DNA from: BP-191 sp035940575
GTDB taxonomy: Bacteria > Actinomycetota > Actinomycetes > BP-191
NCBI GenBank assembly: GCA_035940575.1
Contig: DASZER010000067.1
Span: 62,001 to 126,000 of the forward strand
DNA: 64,000 bases
Direction: 5' to 3'
Below are positions 57,217 through 64,000 of the stretch, piece by piece; position 1 is the stretch's first letter; every line of letters starts with the position of its first letter. The notes under the pieces were generated by a model. It saw nothing but the letters and a program-made list of their open reading frames with translations, was not told the origin of the DNA and ran no database searches. Both the position numbers and the translations under genes were made by a program.

Positions 57217-57789
57217 ATGAAGCGCCCGCTCGCCGCCCTCGTGCTGCTCGCGGCGGTCGCGTGCAGGGGCGAGCCCGTGATCGAACGCGTCCCCGAGTCG
57301 GAGTACACGCCGCCGCCCACGACCGCCGCGCCGTCGGGCTCGGCGACCGTCGCCGCGCTCAAGAGCGGGCCGCCGTCGCCGGGGTGCGTCCAGGGCTGGC
57401 GCGAGCCCCCGCCCGGCACGCTGCGCTCGAAGCCGCTCGACCTGCTGCGCCAGTCGCAGGGGCTGACCGGGTCGTTCCTCGTCCACGACGTGCGCTACTT
57501 CACCGGCTCCGACAAGGTCGAGCGCTGGTACGCCAAGGTCTCGCTCGTGTCGCAGACGCAGTCGTTCCACGTGCGCTTCCTCGCCGAGCGCCGCCCGGTC
57601 GGCGAGGGCATCGTGGCCGTGGCGCCGTTGGGCACGAAGGGCTTCGCGAGCCCGGACTGGAAGGGCTTCGACGGCGAGGGCGGCTCCGTCGCGATCGACG
57701 GCGTCCCGGGGAGGTGGCCGGGCCTGCCGACAGACTTCGTCAAGGACGGCGGCCTCCCCGCCGACGTCGCCGGCTGCCTCGCCGGCTGA
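57217..57789 (+). CDS. lipoprotein
   Basis: A 190-residue lipoprotein. The signal is 'LAALVLLAAVAC' with lipobox Cys at about residue 16, then a Pro/Thr/Ser linker. The domain (about 55-190) contains three later cysteines, 'GSFLVHDVRYFTGSDKVERW', 'FHVRFLAERRPVGEGIVAV' and 'DWKGFDGEGGSVAIDG'. Beta-rich, no known family recognised. The ATG at 57217 matches the lipoprotein signal. It is convergent with the SIR2-like gene. Confidence 0.7.
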   Translation: MKRPLAALVLLAAVACRGEPVIERVPESEYTPPPTTAAPSGSATVAALKSGPPSPGCVQGWREPPPGTLRSKPLDLLRQSQGLTGSFLVHDVRYFTGSDKVERWYAKVSLVSQTQSFHVRFLAERRPVGEGIVAVAPLGTKGFASPDWKGFDGEGGSVAIDGVPGRWPGLPTDFVKDGGLPADVAGCLAG

Positions 57790-57795
57790 CCGCCG

Positions 57796-58842
57796 TCACA
57801 GACCCCTGTCGAGGAATCGCGGCAGGTTGGGCGAGCGGACCAGCCCGGAGAAGCCGCCGTTGTGGAACCCGACGGCGTTCCGGACGACCGCGGAGGGGAG
57901 GTTGCGGGCCGTGTCCCGCACCGCCTCCGGCTTCTCCGCGACGACGAGCGTCGACAGGTGCCCGGGGACCAGCTCGCCGATCCAGTCGCGGAAGTGGGCC
58001 TCACGGGCGCGCCACCCGACGATGATCAGCCGCGTCACCTCCGGCATGAGGGTCCCGAGCGCCTCCAAGTGGGCCGGCGGGCACGCGAACTCGCTCTTCT
58101 CCGCGACGGGGATCGCGAGCGCCGGCGCCCAGACCTCCTGCGGATACCAAGTGACCGATCCCCCCGCCGCCGCGAAGTTCAGCGTGGGCTCGATCAGCGC
58201 GGCATGCGCGATGGCGTCGAGGTGAACCGGCAACCCGTAGGACTCCGACTTCGCATTGAACAGTTGGACCCACCCGACAGAACCGTGTGGCTTGAAGACC
58301 TGCCACGGGTTGTTCAGGTAGTCGGCCGGCGTCTCGTACTCGGTGCCGAAGCTCGACGCCAAGGCCGTCTCGAGGAGCGTGTCGTAGTTGAACGTCACGC
58401 AGGCCACGTCCTCACCCGACTTGGCCTGCCACTGTCGCAGGACGTCCACGAACGTCACGTAGTTGGTTCCGCCCGCCGTCGCGGAGAGGACGGTCTCCTG
58501 GGCCTGCGTGATGACGGCCTTGAGGTAGTGCCGAACCCCCATCATGTGGCGGTGGCGGTCCGGGTACGTGTCGGCCTCGTCCAAGAGCTTGCGGAGCTCC
58601 ACCTCGACGTCGCCGCCCTCCGGGAGCAGGTCGCGCATCCGTTGGACGACCGGGAGCGCGTCGCGATACGTGCTCAGCGCGGCACGCGTGTAGTCGGTGA
58701 TGCCGAACAGGCCCGCGGCGAGCGGCGGCATCTGGGCCGGCCGGAGCGAATAGCTCGCGAGATCTCGCACGGAGTCGTACGACGCGCCCGCGCCGAAAAT
58801 CACCAGCAGCACGGCATCCACGGTACGGCGCGCGTGTGACAC
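57796..58842 (-). CDS. SIR2-like domain protein, possible defence gene
   Basis: A 348-residue SIR2-family protein. The N-terminus has LLVIFGAGASYDS, the NAD-binding motif; later 'ACVTFNYDTLLE' and 'FKPHGSVGW' are the SIR2 motif pair (FNYD and HGS); the C-terminus has 'RLIIVGWRAREAHFRDWIGE'. No zinc ribbon of classical sirtuins is seen, so it belongs to the SIR2-like group that includes NADase effectors of antiphage systems. The GTG starts at 58842, 58821 and 58812 are all possible. Base composition is visibly less GC-rich than its neighbours, suggesting transfer. No second defence gene is adjacent. Confidence 0.8.
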   Translation of the reverse strand: MSHARRTVDAVLLVIFGAGASYDSVRDLASYSLRPAQMPPLAAGLFGITDYTRAALSTYRDALPVVQRMRDLLPEGGDVEVELRKLLDEADTYPDRHRHMMGVRHYLKAVITQAQETVLSATAGGTNYVTFVDVLRQWQAKSGEDVACVTFNYDTLLETALASSFGTEYETPADYLNNPWQVFKPHGSVGWVQLFNAKSESYGLPVHLDAIAHAALIEPTLNFAAAGGSVTWYPQEVWAPALAIPVAEKSEFACPPAHLEALGTLMPEVTRLIIVGWRAREAHFRDWIGELVPGHLSTLVVAEKPEAVRDTARNLPSAVVRNAVGFHNGGFSGLVRSPNLPRFLDRGL

Positions 58843-58871
58843 CCGGGCCTGCGGCCGGCGCGGGCGCCGAA

Positions 58872-58877
58872 TAGACT
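58872..58877 (+). promoter_or_regulatory. -10-like box TAGACT for dxs
   Basis: TAGACT lies 6 bases before the GTG at 58884. The start codon is thus probably the transcript start. Confidence 0.45.
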
Positions 58878-58883
58878 CGGCGC

Positions 58884-60767
58884 GTGACGCTGCTGGAGAC
58901 CGTGCGGTCGCCCGAGGACCTCAAGCACCTCGATCCCAAGGACCTCCCCGCGCTCGCCACCGAGATCCGCGACTTCCTCGTGCAGGCCGTGTCCCGCACC
59001 GGCGGCCACCTCGGCCCGAACCTCGGCGTCGTCGAGCTCACGATCGCGCTGCACCGCGTGTTCGACTCGCCGCGCGACCGGATCCTCTGGGACACCGGCC
59101 ACCAGGCGTACGTCCACAAGATGCTGACGGGCAGGCAGGCCGGCTTCGCGAGCCTGCGCCAGCCCGGCGGCCTGTCCGGCTACCCGAGCCAGGCCGAGTC
59201 CGACCACGACGTCATCGAGAACTCCCACGCCTCCACGGCGCTGTCGTACGCCGACGGCCTCGCCAAGGCGTACGCCCTGCGCGGCGAGCGCCGCGGGGTC
59301 GTCGCGGTCGTCGGCGACGGCTCGCTCACCGGCGGCATGGCGTGGGAGGCGCTCAACACCATCGCCTCCGCCAAGGACCGCCCCGTCGTCATCGTCGTCA
59401 ACGACAACGGCCGCTCGTACGCCCCCACGATCGGCGGGCTCCAGCAGCACCTCGCCGCGCTGCGCACGACGCAGGGCTACGAGCAGGTCCTCGACGTCGT
59501 CAAGCGCACGCTGCCGTCCACGCCGATCGTCGGCCCGCCGCTCTACGACGCCCTGCACCGTCTCAAGGAGGCGCTCAAGGACGTCATCAGCCCCCAGGTG
59601 CTCTTCGAGGACCTCGGCCTGAAGTACGTCGGCCCGATCGACGGCCACGACGTCAACGCCGTCGAGAACGCCCTGCGCAAGGCCCGCGACTTCGGCGGCC
59701 CCGTGATCGTGCACTGCCTCACGCGCAAGGGCTTCGGCTACCAGCCCGCCGAGGACGACGAGGCCGACTGCCTGCACGGCGTGTCCGTCATCGACCCGGT
59801 GACGGGCCGGCCGCTGAGCGTCGGCGCGCAGTCGTGGACCAACGTGTTCTCCGACGAGATCGTGCGCCTCGGCGTCGAGCGACCCGACCTCGTCGCGATC
59901 ACCGCCGCGATGCTGCAGCCCGTGGGGCTCGGCGCGTTCGAGCGCGCGTACCCGGAGCGCACGTTCGACGTCGGCATCGCCGAGCAGCACGCCGTCACCT
60001 CGGCGGCGGGCCTGGCGATGGGCGGCATGCACCCGGTGGTGTGCGTGTACGCGACGTTCCTCAACAGGGCGTTCGACCAGGTGCTCATGGACGTGGCGCT
60101 GCACCACCTCCCCGTCACGATCGTGCTCGACCGCGCGGGCGTCACCGGCGAGGACGGCCCCAGCCACAACGGCATGTGGGACCTGTCCACGATGCAGCTC
60201 GTCCCCAACCTCGCCATCGCCGCCCCCCGCGACGCCGCGACGCTGCGCGCGCTGCTGCGCGAGGCCGTCGCGACCGACGGGCCGACGCTCGTGCGGTTCC
60301 CGAAGGGCGCGGTCGGCGAGGACGTCCCCGCGATCGGCGAGCGCGACGGGATGGACGTGCTGCGCGCCGGCACCGACGTGCTGGTCGTGGGCGTCGGCGC
60401 GATGGCGCGCACGGCGCTCGACGTGGCCGACCGCCTCGCCGAGCAGGGCCTCGCCGCGACCGTCGTCGACCCGCGCTGGGTGAAGCCGGTCAACCCCGGC
60501 CTCGCCACCCTCGCCCGCGCGCACCGCCGCGTTGTGACGATCGAGGACAACGGCCGCGTCGGCGGCGCGGGCGCCGCGATCGCCCTCGCGCTGGCGGACG
60601 CCGGCGTCGACGTGCCCGTGCAGGTGTTCGGCCTCGAGCAGGACTTCCTCGCGCAGGGCAAGCGCGAGGCGATCCTGCTCGCGCAGGGCCTCGGCGCGAA
60701 GGACATCGCCGCCGCCGTGGTCGCCGCATTCGCCGTAGAGGAAATCGACGCCGTAAACGGTCGATGA
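58884..60767 (+). CDS. dxs: 1-deoxy-D-xylulose-5-phosphate synthase
   Basis: DXS condenses pyruvate and glyceraldehyde-3-phosphate using thiamine diphosphate, the first step of the MEP isoprenoid pathway. A 627-residue protein with the TPP motif VVGDGSLTGGMAWEALN, the substrate-site 'WDTGHQAYVHKMLTGR', the transketolase-like central domain (VGIAEQHAVTSAAG with the catalytic His/Glu region) and the C-terminal domain ('VVDPRWVKPVNPGLATLARA'). Length and motifs are complete. The start is GTG, probably leaderless. It is the last gene of the conserved core segment; plasmid-like genes follow. Confidence 0.96.
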   Translation: MTLLETVRSPEDLKHLDPKDLPALATEIRDFLVQAVSRTGGHLGPNLGVVELTIALHRVFDSPRDRILWDTGHQAYVHKMLTGRQAGFASLRQPGGLSGYPSQAESDHDVIENSHASTALSYADGLAKAYALRGERRGVVAVVGDGSLTGGMAWEALNTIASAKDRPVVIVVNDNGRSYAPTIGGLQQHLAALRTTQGYEQVLDVVKRTLPSTPIVGPPLYDALHRLKEALKDVISPQVLFEDLGLKYVGPIDGHDVNAVENALRKARDFGGPVIVHCLTRKGFGYQPAEDDEADCLHGVSVIDPVTGRPLSVGAQSWTNVFSDEIVRLGVERPDLVAITAAMLQPVGLGAFERAYPERTFDVGIAEQHAVTSAAGLAMGGMHPVVCVYATFLNRAFDQVLMDVALHHLPVTIVLDRAGVTGEDGPSHNGMWDLSTMQLVPNLAIAAPRDAATLRALLREAVATDGPTLVRFPKGAVGEDVPAIGERDGMDVLRAGTDVLVVGVGAMARTALDVADRLAEQGLAATVVDPRWVKPVNPGLATLARAHRRVVTIEDNGRVGGAGAAIALALADAGVDVPVQVFGLEQDFLAQGKREAILLAQGLGAKDIAAAVVAAFAVEEIDAVNGR

Positions 60768-60800
60768 CCAGCGAAATGCGCCGCGCGCGGTAAGAGGACT

Positions 60801-63041
60801 GTGCCGGGGCCGCAAGAGACGATTACCGGGTCGCTGAGCAGAATGCGCGCCATGACCACGGCGCCGGGGGCGCGGCACCCGCAGGAACCGACGCGCCCCG
60901 CCGCCCCCCCGCGCGCCGTGCCGGGGCGGTGGGAACGCGTCGTAGAGCCGTACCGGGTCCTGCTCGTCGCCATGGCCGTCGGCCTCGCGGTCGTGCTGCT
61001 GGTCACGGTGCGCCTGGCCCCGACGGAGTACCGCGAGGTCAGGGACGGCTTCGGCTACGAGGTCGAGGCGGTGACGCCGGAACGGTGGGACGTCACGATC
61101 CACCTGCTGGCGCTCGCCCTCGCGCTGTTCGTCACGGTGGTCGCGACAGGGCCTTTCCTCGCGCTGATGCGCGGCGAGGCGCGCAGCGACCGCGAGACGG
61201 CGCTGACGCTGCTCGGAATCGTCGTGGCGGGCGTCGCCCTCGTCTTCTCGGTACGCGACCTGTTCGAATTGGCGACGCTCGGGGTGTACGTCGTCGTCGT
61301 CGTGGTCGGCATACGGCACAGATCGCTGGAGGGAAACTCCCTCGCGCGCTGGTGGTATCGCGAGGCGCCGCTGCCGTGGAAGTCGTTCTTCCTGCTGTCG
61401 GCGCTCGTGGCGTTCGGCGAGGTGCTCTACCAGCTCGACTTCCCCGGGGCGGGCCTGCTGATCGCGGTGTTCCTCGTGTGGTGGCCGCTGCTGCTGCTGC
61501 GCTGGGTCGCGTACCGCCGGAGCCTCACCACCGTCCGCTACCCGAAGATGCTGGCGACGCCGCAGCGCAAGCGCGCGCTCGACCTGCTCGCGCGGGACCC
61601 TCGCGCGTTCCTGCGCGAGGAGTGGCGCGCCGCGGGGGCCGGTGCCTACCTCGGCAGCGGCGGGGACCAGTGGCTGTTCAGCGACCGCGAGCACTCGGTC
61701 CTCGTGCTCGGCCCGCCGCGCTCCGGCAAGACCGCGGCGGTGGTCGTGCCGACGATCCTCGCCTCGGACGGTCCGTTGCTGAGCACGTCGACCAAGACCG
61801 ACGTGCTCGCGACGACGCTCGCCACGCGCGCGGGGATCGGCAGGTGCTGGCTGTTCGACCCGACGGGCAGCGTCTCCGGGCACGACGACGTGCCGCGGCT
61901 GAAGTGGTCGCCCACGTGGGGGTGCGCGGACTGGGACAGGGCCCGCGCGATCGCGCACGCGATGGTCGGCGCGGCGGCCCCGGCGCGCGGCGTCACGTCG
62001 GAGGGGCACTGGACGGAGCGGGCGGGAACGCTGCTCGCCGGCCTGCTGCACGCCGCGGACCTCGCCGGCCAGGGGATGGGCGTCCTCGCGCAGTGGGTCG
62101 CCGAGCACGACCTCCAGACCCCGAGGGACATCGTCGCGGCGGACCCGCGGGCGGCCCGCGCGGCGCGCGGCACGCTGGACGGCATCGCGGTGACCGAGCA
62201 CCGCGAACGCAGCGGCATCTGGTCGACGACGGCCGGGGTGGTGTCGGCGTACCAGTCCGACCGCGCCCTCGCGATGACCGAGCTCGCGGCGGGCGAGGAA
62301 CGGTTCGACGCCGACGCGTTCGTCCGCGGCCGCGACACCGTCTACGTCGCCGCGAGCTCCGAGCAGCAGCGCGTGACGGCGCCGATCGTGGTGGCGTTCA
62401 TCGAGGGGATCCGCCGCGCGACGTTCCGCGCCGCGGGCACGCTCGACGCGCCGGTCCTGCTCGTCCTCGACGAGGCGAAGAACATCGCGCCGATCCACGA
62501 CCTGCCGTCGCTGGTCAGCGAGGCCGGAGGGCAGGGGCTCACGGTGGTCGCGGTGTTCCAGGACCTCAGCCAGGCCGAGCAGCGGTGGGGCGCGGAGGCG
62601 AAGGGGTTCCTGTCGCTGTTCAACACCACGCTCATCTTCCGCGGCATCAGGGAGAAGGACACGCTCGAGCTGATCTCGGCGCTGTTCGGCGAGCACGAGG
62701 TGTTCACGCGCAGCGTCGCCGAGCCGCAGATCGGGTTCTGGCAGCGCATCGCGTACGCGAGCGCCAACGCGATGCCGCCCCCGACCACGCTGACGACGGC
62801 GACGCGCAAGGAGCGCAGGGTGCCGTTGGAGGCGGTGGCGCAGGGCGACCCCGGCTACGCCGTCTGCCTCGCGGGCCCGGCCCGCCCCGAGTGGCTGCGG
62901 CTGACGCCGTGGTACGCCGACGGCGTGTGGCGCGCGGTGGCCGAGGGCCGCGGTGGCGCGACCGTGCCGCCGTACTGGCGGATGGCCTCGGCGGGGGAGA
63001 CCGCCGCGAGCCGCCCTAACGCCCGCGTTCCTGCTCCCTAG
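60801..63041 (+). CDS. VirD4/TraG-type coupling protein (type IV secretion / conjugation ATPase)
   Basis: A 746-residue membrane ATPase. N-terminal part: about six hydrophobic segments (for example 'LVAMAVGLAVVLLVTVRL', 'LLALALALFVTVVATGPF', 'LGVYVVVVVVGI'). The ATPase domain starts with Walker A GPPRSGKT (residues 304-311) and has Walker B 'LLVLDEAKN' (D557, E558). The sequence 'IFRGIREKDTLELISALFGE' lies near the end, as in TraG. It couples relaxase-DNA complexes to a secretion channel. Start choices: GTG 60801, ATG 60843 or 60852. No relaxase, VirB or integrase genes are in view, apart from a relaxase-like tail in the next gene. Confidence 0.85.
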   Translation: MPGPQETITGSLSRMRAMTTAPGARHPQEPTRPAAPPRAVPGRWERVVEPYRVLLVAMAVGLAVVLLVTVRLAPTEYREVRDGFGYEVEAVTPERWDVTIHLLALALALFVTVVATGPFLALMRGEARSDRETALTLLGIVVAGVALVFSVRDLFELATLGVYVVVVVVGIRHRSLEGNSLARWWYREAPLPWKSFFLLSALVAFGEVLYQLDFPGAGLLIAVFLVWWPLLLLRWVAYRRSLTTVRYPKMLATPQRKRALDLLARDPRAFLREEWRAAGAGAYLGSGGDQWLFSDREHSVLVLGPPRSGKTAAVVVPTILASDGPLLSTSTKTDVLATTLATRAGIGRCWLFDPTGSVSGHDDVPRLKWSPTWGCADWDRARAIAHAMVGAAAPARGVTSEGHWTERAGTLLAGLLHAADLAGQGMGVLAQWVAEHDLQTPRDIVAADPRAARAARGTLDGIAVTEHRERSGIWSTTAGVVSAYQSDRALAMTELAAGEERFDADAFVRGRDTVYVAASSEQQRVTAPIVVAFIEGIRRATFRAAGTLDAPVLLVLDEAKNIAPIHDLPSLVSEAGGQGLTVVAVFQDLSQAEQRWGAEAKGFLSLFNTTLIFRGIREKDTLELISALFGEHEVFTRSVAEPQIGFWQRIAYASANAMPPPTTLTTATRKERRVPLEAVAQGDPGYAVCLAGPARPEWLRLTPWYADGVWRAVAEGRGGATVPPYWRMASAGETAASRPNARVPAP

Positions 63042-63765
63042 ACCGCGCGCGGTAGCTCTCGATCGCCAGCCGCGCGTCCTCGCGGTCCTTGTTGCGGACG
63101 GGGTCGGGCGTGTTCCTCGGCCCGAGCGCGCTCGCGCGGTCGGTGACGCCGTGGTCGGCGCGGTAGGTCTCCACGCGGGCCACCGTGGTGTCCCACCGGT
63201 CCGCCGCGGGACCGTCCGGTGGACGTTCGCCGATCTCGCTCGCGACGTACTCGGGCGGGCGGGTCCGCGCGCTGTCGACGTTCGTCCTGACCTGCGCCTT
63301 GCGCCGCTCCGCCTCCGCGTCCCGCAGCCGCTGGGACTCCTCGGCGTACGACCGCACCTTGTCCTCGTGCTTGGGCGGGTGGCGCCGGTACTCCCAGTCG
63401 AACCCGTCGCCGACGACGCGGATGCGGTCGAACGGCTGCGTCCCCTCGACGTGGTTGTCGAGGTCGCGCCGCGCGGTGTCGGCGGTGACGTGGCTACGGC
63501 CGCGGCAGTCGACGAGCAGCTCGTACTCCGCGTGGCTGCCGCTCACGTCCCGCGACTTGTCCCTCAGCGACGCGGCCACGCTCTTCTCGGGAGTCGTGAA
63601 CTCCGTCGGCGTCGTGTGGTCGCGGCGCGGGTGGCGTACGTCGGCGTCCGGGCGCTGCCCCTCGGGCCGCGCCGAGACGTGGCACCCCTCGTCGCTCAGC
63701 AGCCGAGCGGTCTCCCGCTCCCTGTCCTTGAACGTCCGTTGCTGGCGCTGGTCCTCGTCGATCAC
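63016..63765 (-). CDS. CdiA-CT tRNase-like domain fused to relaxase-like tail
   Basis: A 249-residue protein. Residues about 15-128 resemble the nuclease fold of CdiA C-terminal tRNases: 'RETARLLSDEGCHVSARPE', 'QRPDADVRHPRRD', 'TPTEFTTPEKSVAASLRDK', 'YELLVDCRGRSHVTADTA' and 'FDRIRVVGDGFDWEYR'. A charged helical linker follows (about 130-170). The C-terminal part 'WDTTVARVETYRADHGVTDR' then 'ASALGPRNTPDP' resembles the tail of actinobacterial MobF relaxases. It may be a toxin, a relic of a relaxase, or a fusion. It lies opposite the VirD4-like gene (26-base overlap). A palindrome CACGGCCGTG (63763-63772) covers its GTG start. The family call is by pattern only. Confidence 0.55.
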   Translation of the reverse strand: MIDEDQRQQRTFKDRERETARLLSDEGCHVSARPEGQRPDADVRHPRRDHTTPTEFTTPEKSVAASLRDKSRDVSGSHAEYELLVDCRGRSHVTADTARRDLDNHVEGTQPFDRIRVVGDGFDWEYRRHPPKHEDKVRSYAEESQRLRDAEAERRKAQVRTNVDSARTRPPEYVASEIGERPPDGPAADRWDTTVARVETYRADHGVTDRASALGPRNTPDPVRNKDREDARLAIESYRARSREQERGR

Positions 63766-63817
63766 GGCCGTGCCCCCGTTCGCGTCGCGCGTGCACGACC
63801 ATGGTGTACCCGCCGTC

Positions 63818-63823
63818 TAGAGT
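63818..63823 (+). promoter_or_regulatory. -10-like box TAGAGT for the last gene
   Basis: TAGAGT lies 8 bases before the GTG at 63832. Confidence 0.4.
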
Positions 63824-63831
63824 GCGTCGGC

Positions 63832-64000
63832 GTGACCCGCCGTACGTTCCTGCCGTTGCCGCGGCTCGCGCTGCGCAGCCTGCCCGTGGTCGCGCTCGTC
63901 GTCCTGGCGAAGTGGGCGGTCGAGGCGAGCGGCTGGACGCCGCTCAAGCCGAACGCGCTGCTCTCCGGCGTCGTGGCCGCGACGGTGTTCCTCGTCGGCT
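63832..64000 (+). CDS. membrane protein, N-terminal part (3' truncated)
   Basis: The first 56 residues of a protein that runs past the window end. A basic start (TRRTFLPLPRLALRSLP) is followed by one hydrophobic helix ('VVALVVLAKWAVEASGW') and the beginning of a second ('ALLSGVVAATVFLVG'). It may belong to a bestrophin-like family found in actinobacteria, but too little is visible to decide. Confidence 0.5.
   Translation, partial: MTRRTFLPLPRLALRSLPVVALVVLAKWAVEASGWTPLKPNALLSGVVAATVFLVG

Noticed and set aside
1..64000. CRISPR arrays, tRNA, rRNA and insertion sequences
   Set aside because: No regularly spaced repeats, no tRNA-like cloverleaf or CCA-type ends, no rRNA segments and no transposase-like frames were found by eye.

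Overview
The window is very GC-rich, with many GTG and TTG starts, 1- and 4-base gene overlaps and mostly Pfam-type actinobacterial families (DUF4193, DUF3710, DUF5703, DUF4235, DUF6318/DUF6636-like lipoproteins, a mycothiol-dependent isomerase-family protein, BldN/RsbN, GlxA). The source is an actinomycete-type Actinomycetota chromosome. The order DUF4193 ... dut, DUF3710, alpha/beta hydrolase, OB-fold protein, paired TrkA proteins, APC permease, RumA-like methyltransferase, dxs resembles the Rv2682c-Rv2699c neighbourhood of mycobacteria, but here it is split by about 25 kb of accessory genes and DUF3159 is not seen.

Layout. 1-13.1 kb: truncated luciferase-like oxidoreductase, two secreted proteins, metallophosphoesterase/BON/nucleotidyltransferase operon, a SigE-type ECF sigma factor with a membrane-bound Pro-rich partner, a sugar nucleotidyltransferase, exonuclease III, L,D-transpeptidase, patatin, GlxA regulator, DinB-like protein and a large PAS-GAF-GAF-SpoIIE-HATPase signalling protein. 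13.2-22 kb: a large surface protein with a sortase-like tail, DUF5703, hydrolase, DsbA-like, DegV, RsgA, lipoprotein, amidase. 22-24.4 kb: DUF4193 and the developmental pair BldN/RsbN. 24.6-28.3 kb: cyanophycin operon (cphB-cphA). 28.4-37.7 kb: S9 peptidase, a frameshifted small secreted gene, a di-iron ferritin-like oxidase, an orphan Imm70-type immunity protein, a stand-alone MshEN protein, DUF4235, MBL-fold protein, alcohol dehydrogenase, STAS protein, HD-domain oxygenase-like protein. 37.8-47.3 kb: penicillin-acylase-type hydrolase, Tat-exported phosphatase, a three-gene MNIO (DUF692) cluster with a secreted Cys-rich candidate substrate, DUF885 and M1 peptidases. 47.2-60.8 kb: conserved core (SDR, dut, DUF3710, TlpA/CcdA, OB-fold, TrkA pair, APC, RumA-like, dxs) interrupted by a SIR2-like gene. 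60.8-64 kb: a VirD4/TraG coupling protein next to a gene that combines a CdiA-CT tRNase-like segment with a relaxase-like tail, then a truncated membrane-protein gene.

How parts fit together. BldN and RsbN form a sigma/anti-sigma pair. The SpoIIE-type protein and the STAS protein could belong to a partner-switching circuit. CphA and CphB make and degrade cyanophycin. The MNIO enzyme and its partner are placed to modify the Cys-rich secreted protein translated just before them. At least eleven genes have a TANNNT -10-like box 6-8 bases before the start codon, which points to frequent leaderless transcription; in three of them the upstream gene's TAG stop codon forms the first half of the box. 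No rRNA, tRNA, CRISPR array or insertion sequence was seen, and no stretch over 300 bases lacks a gene.
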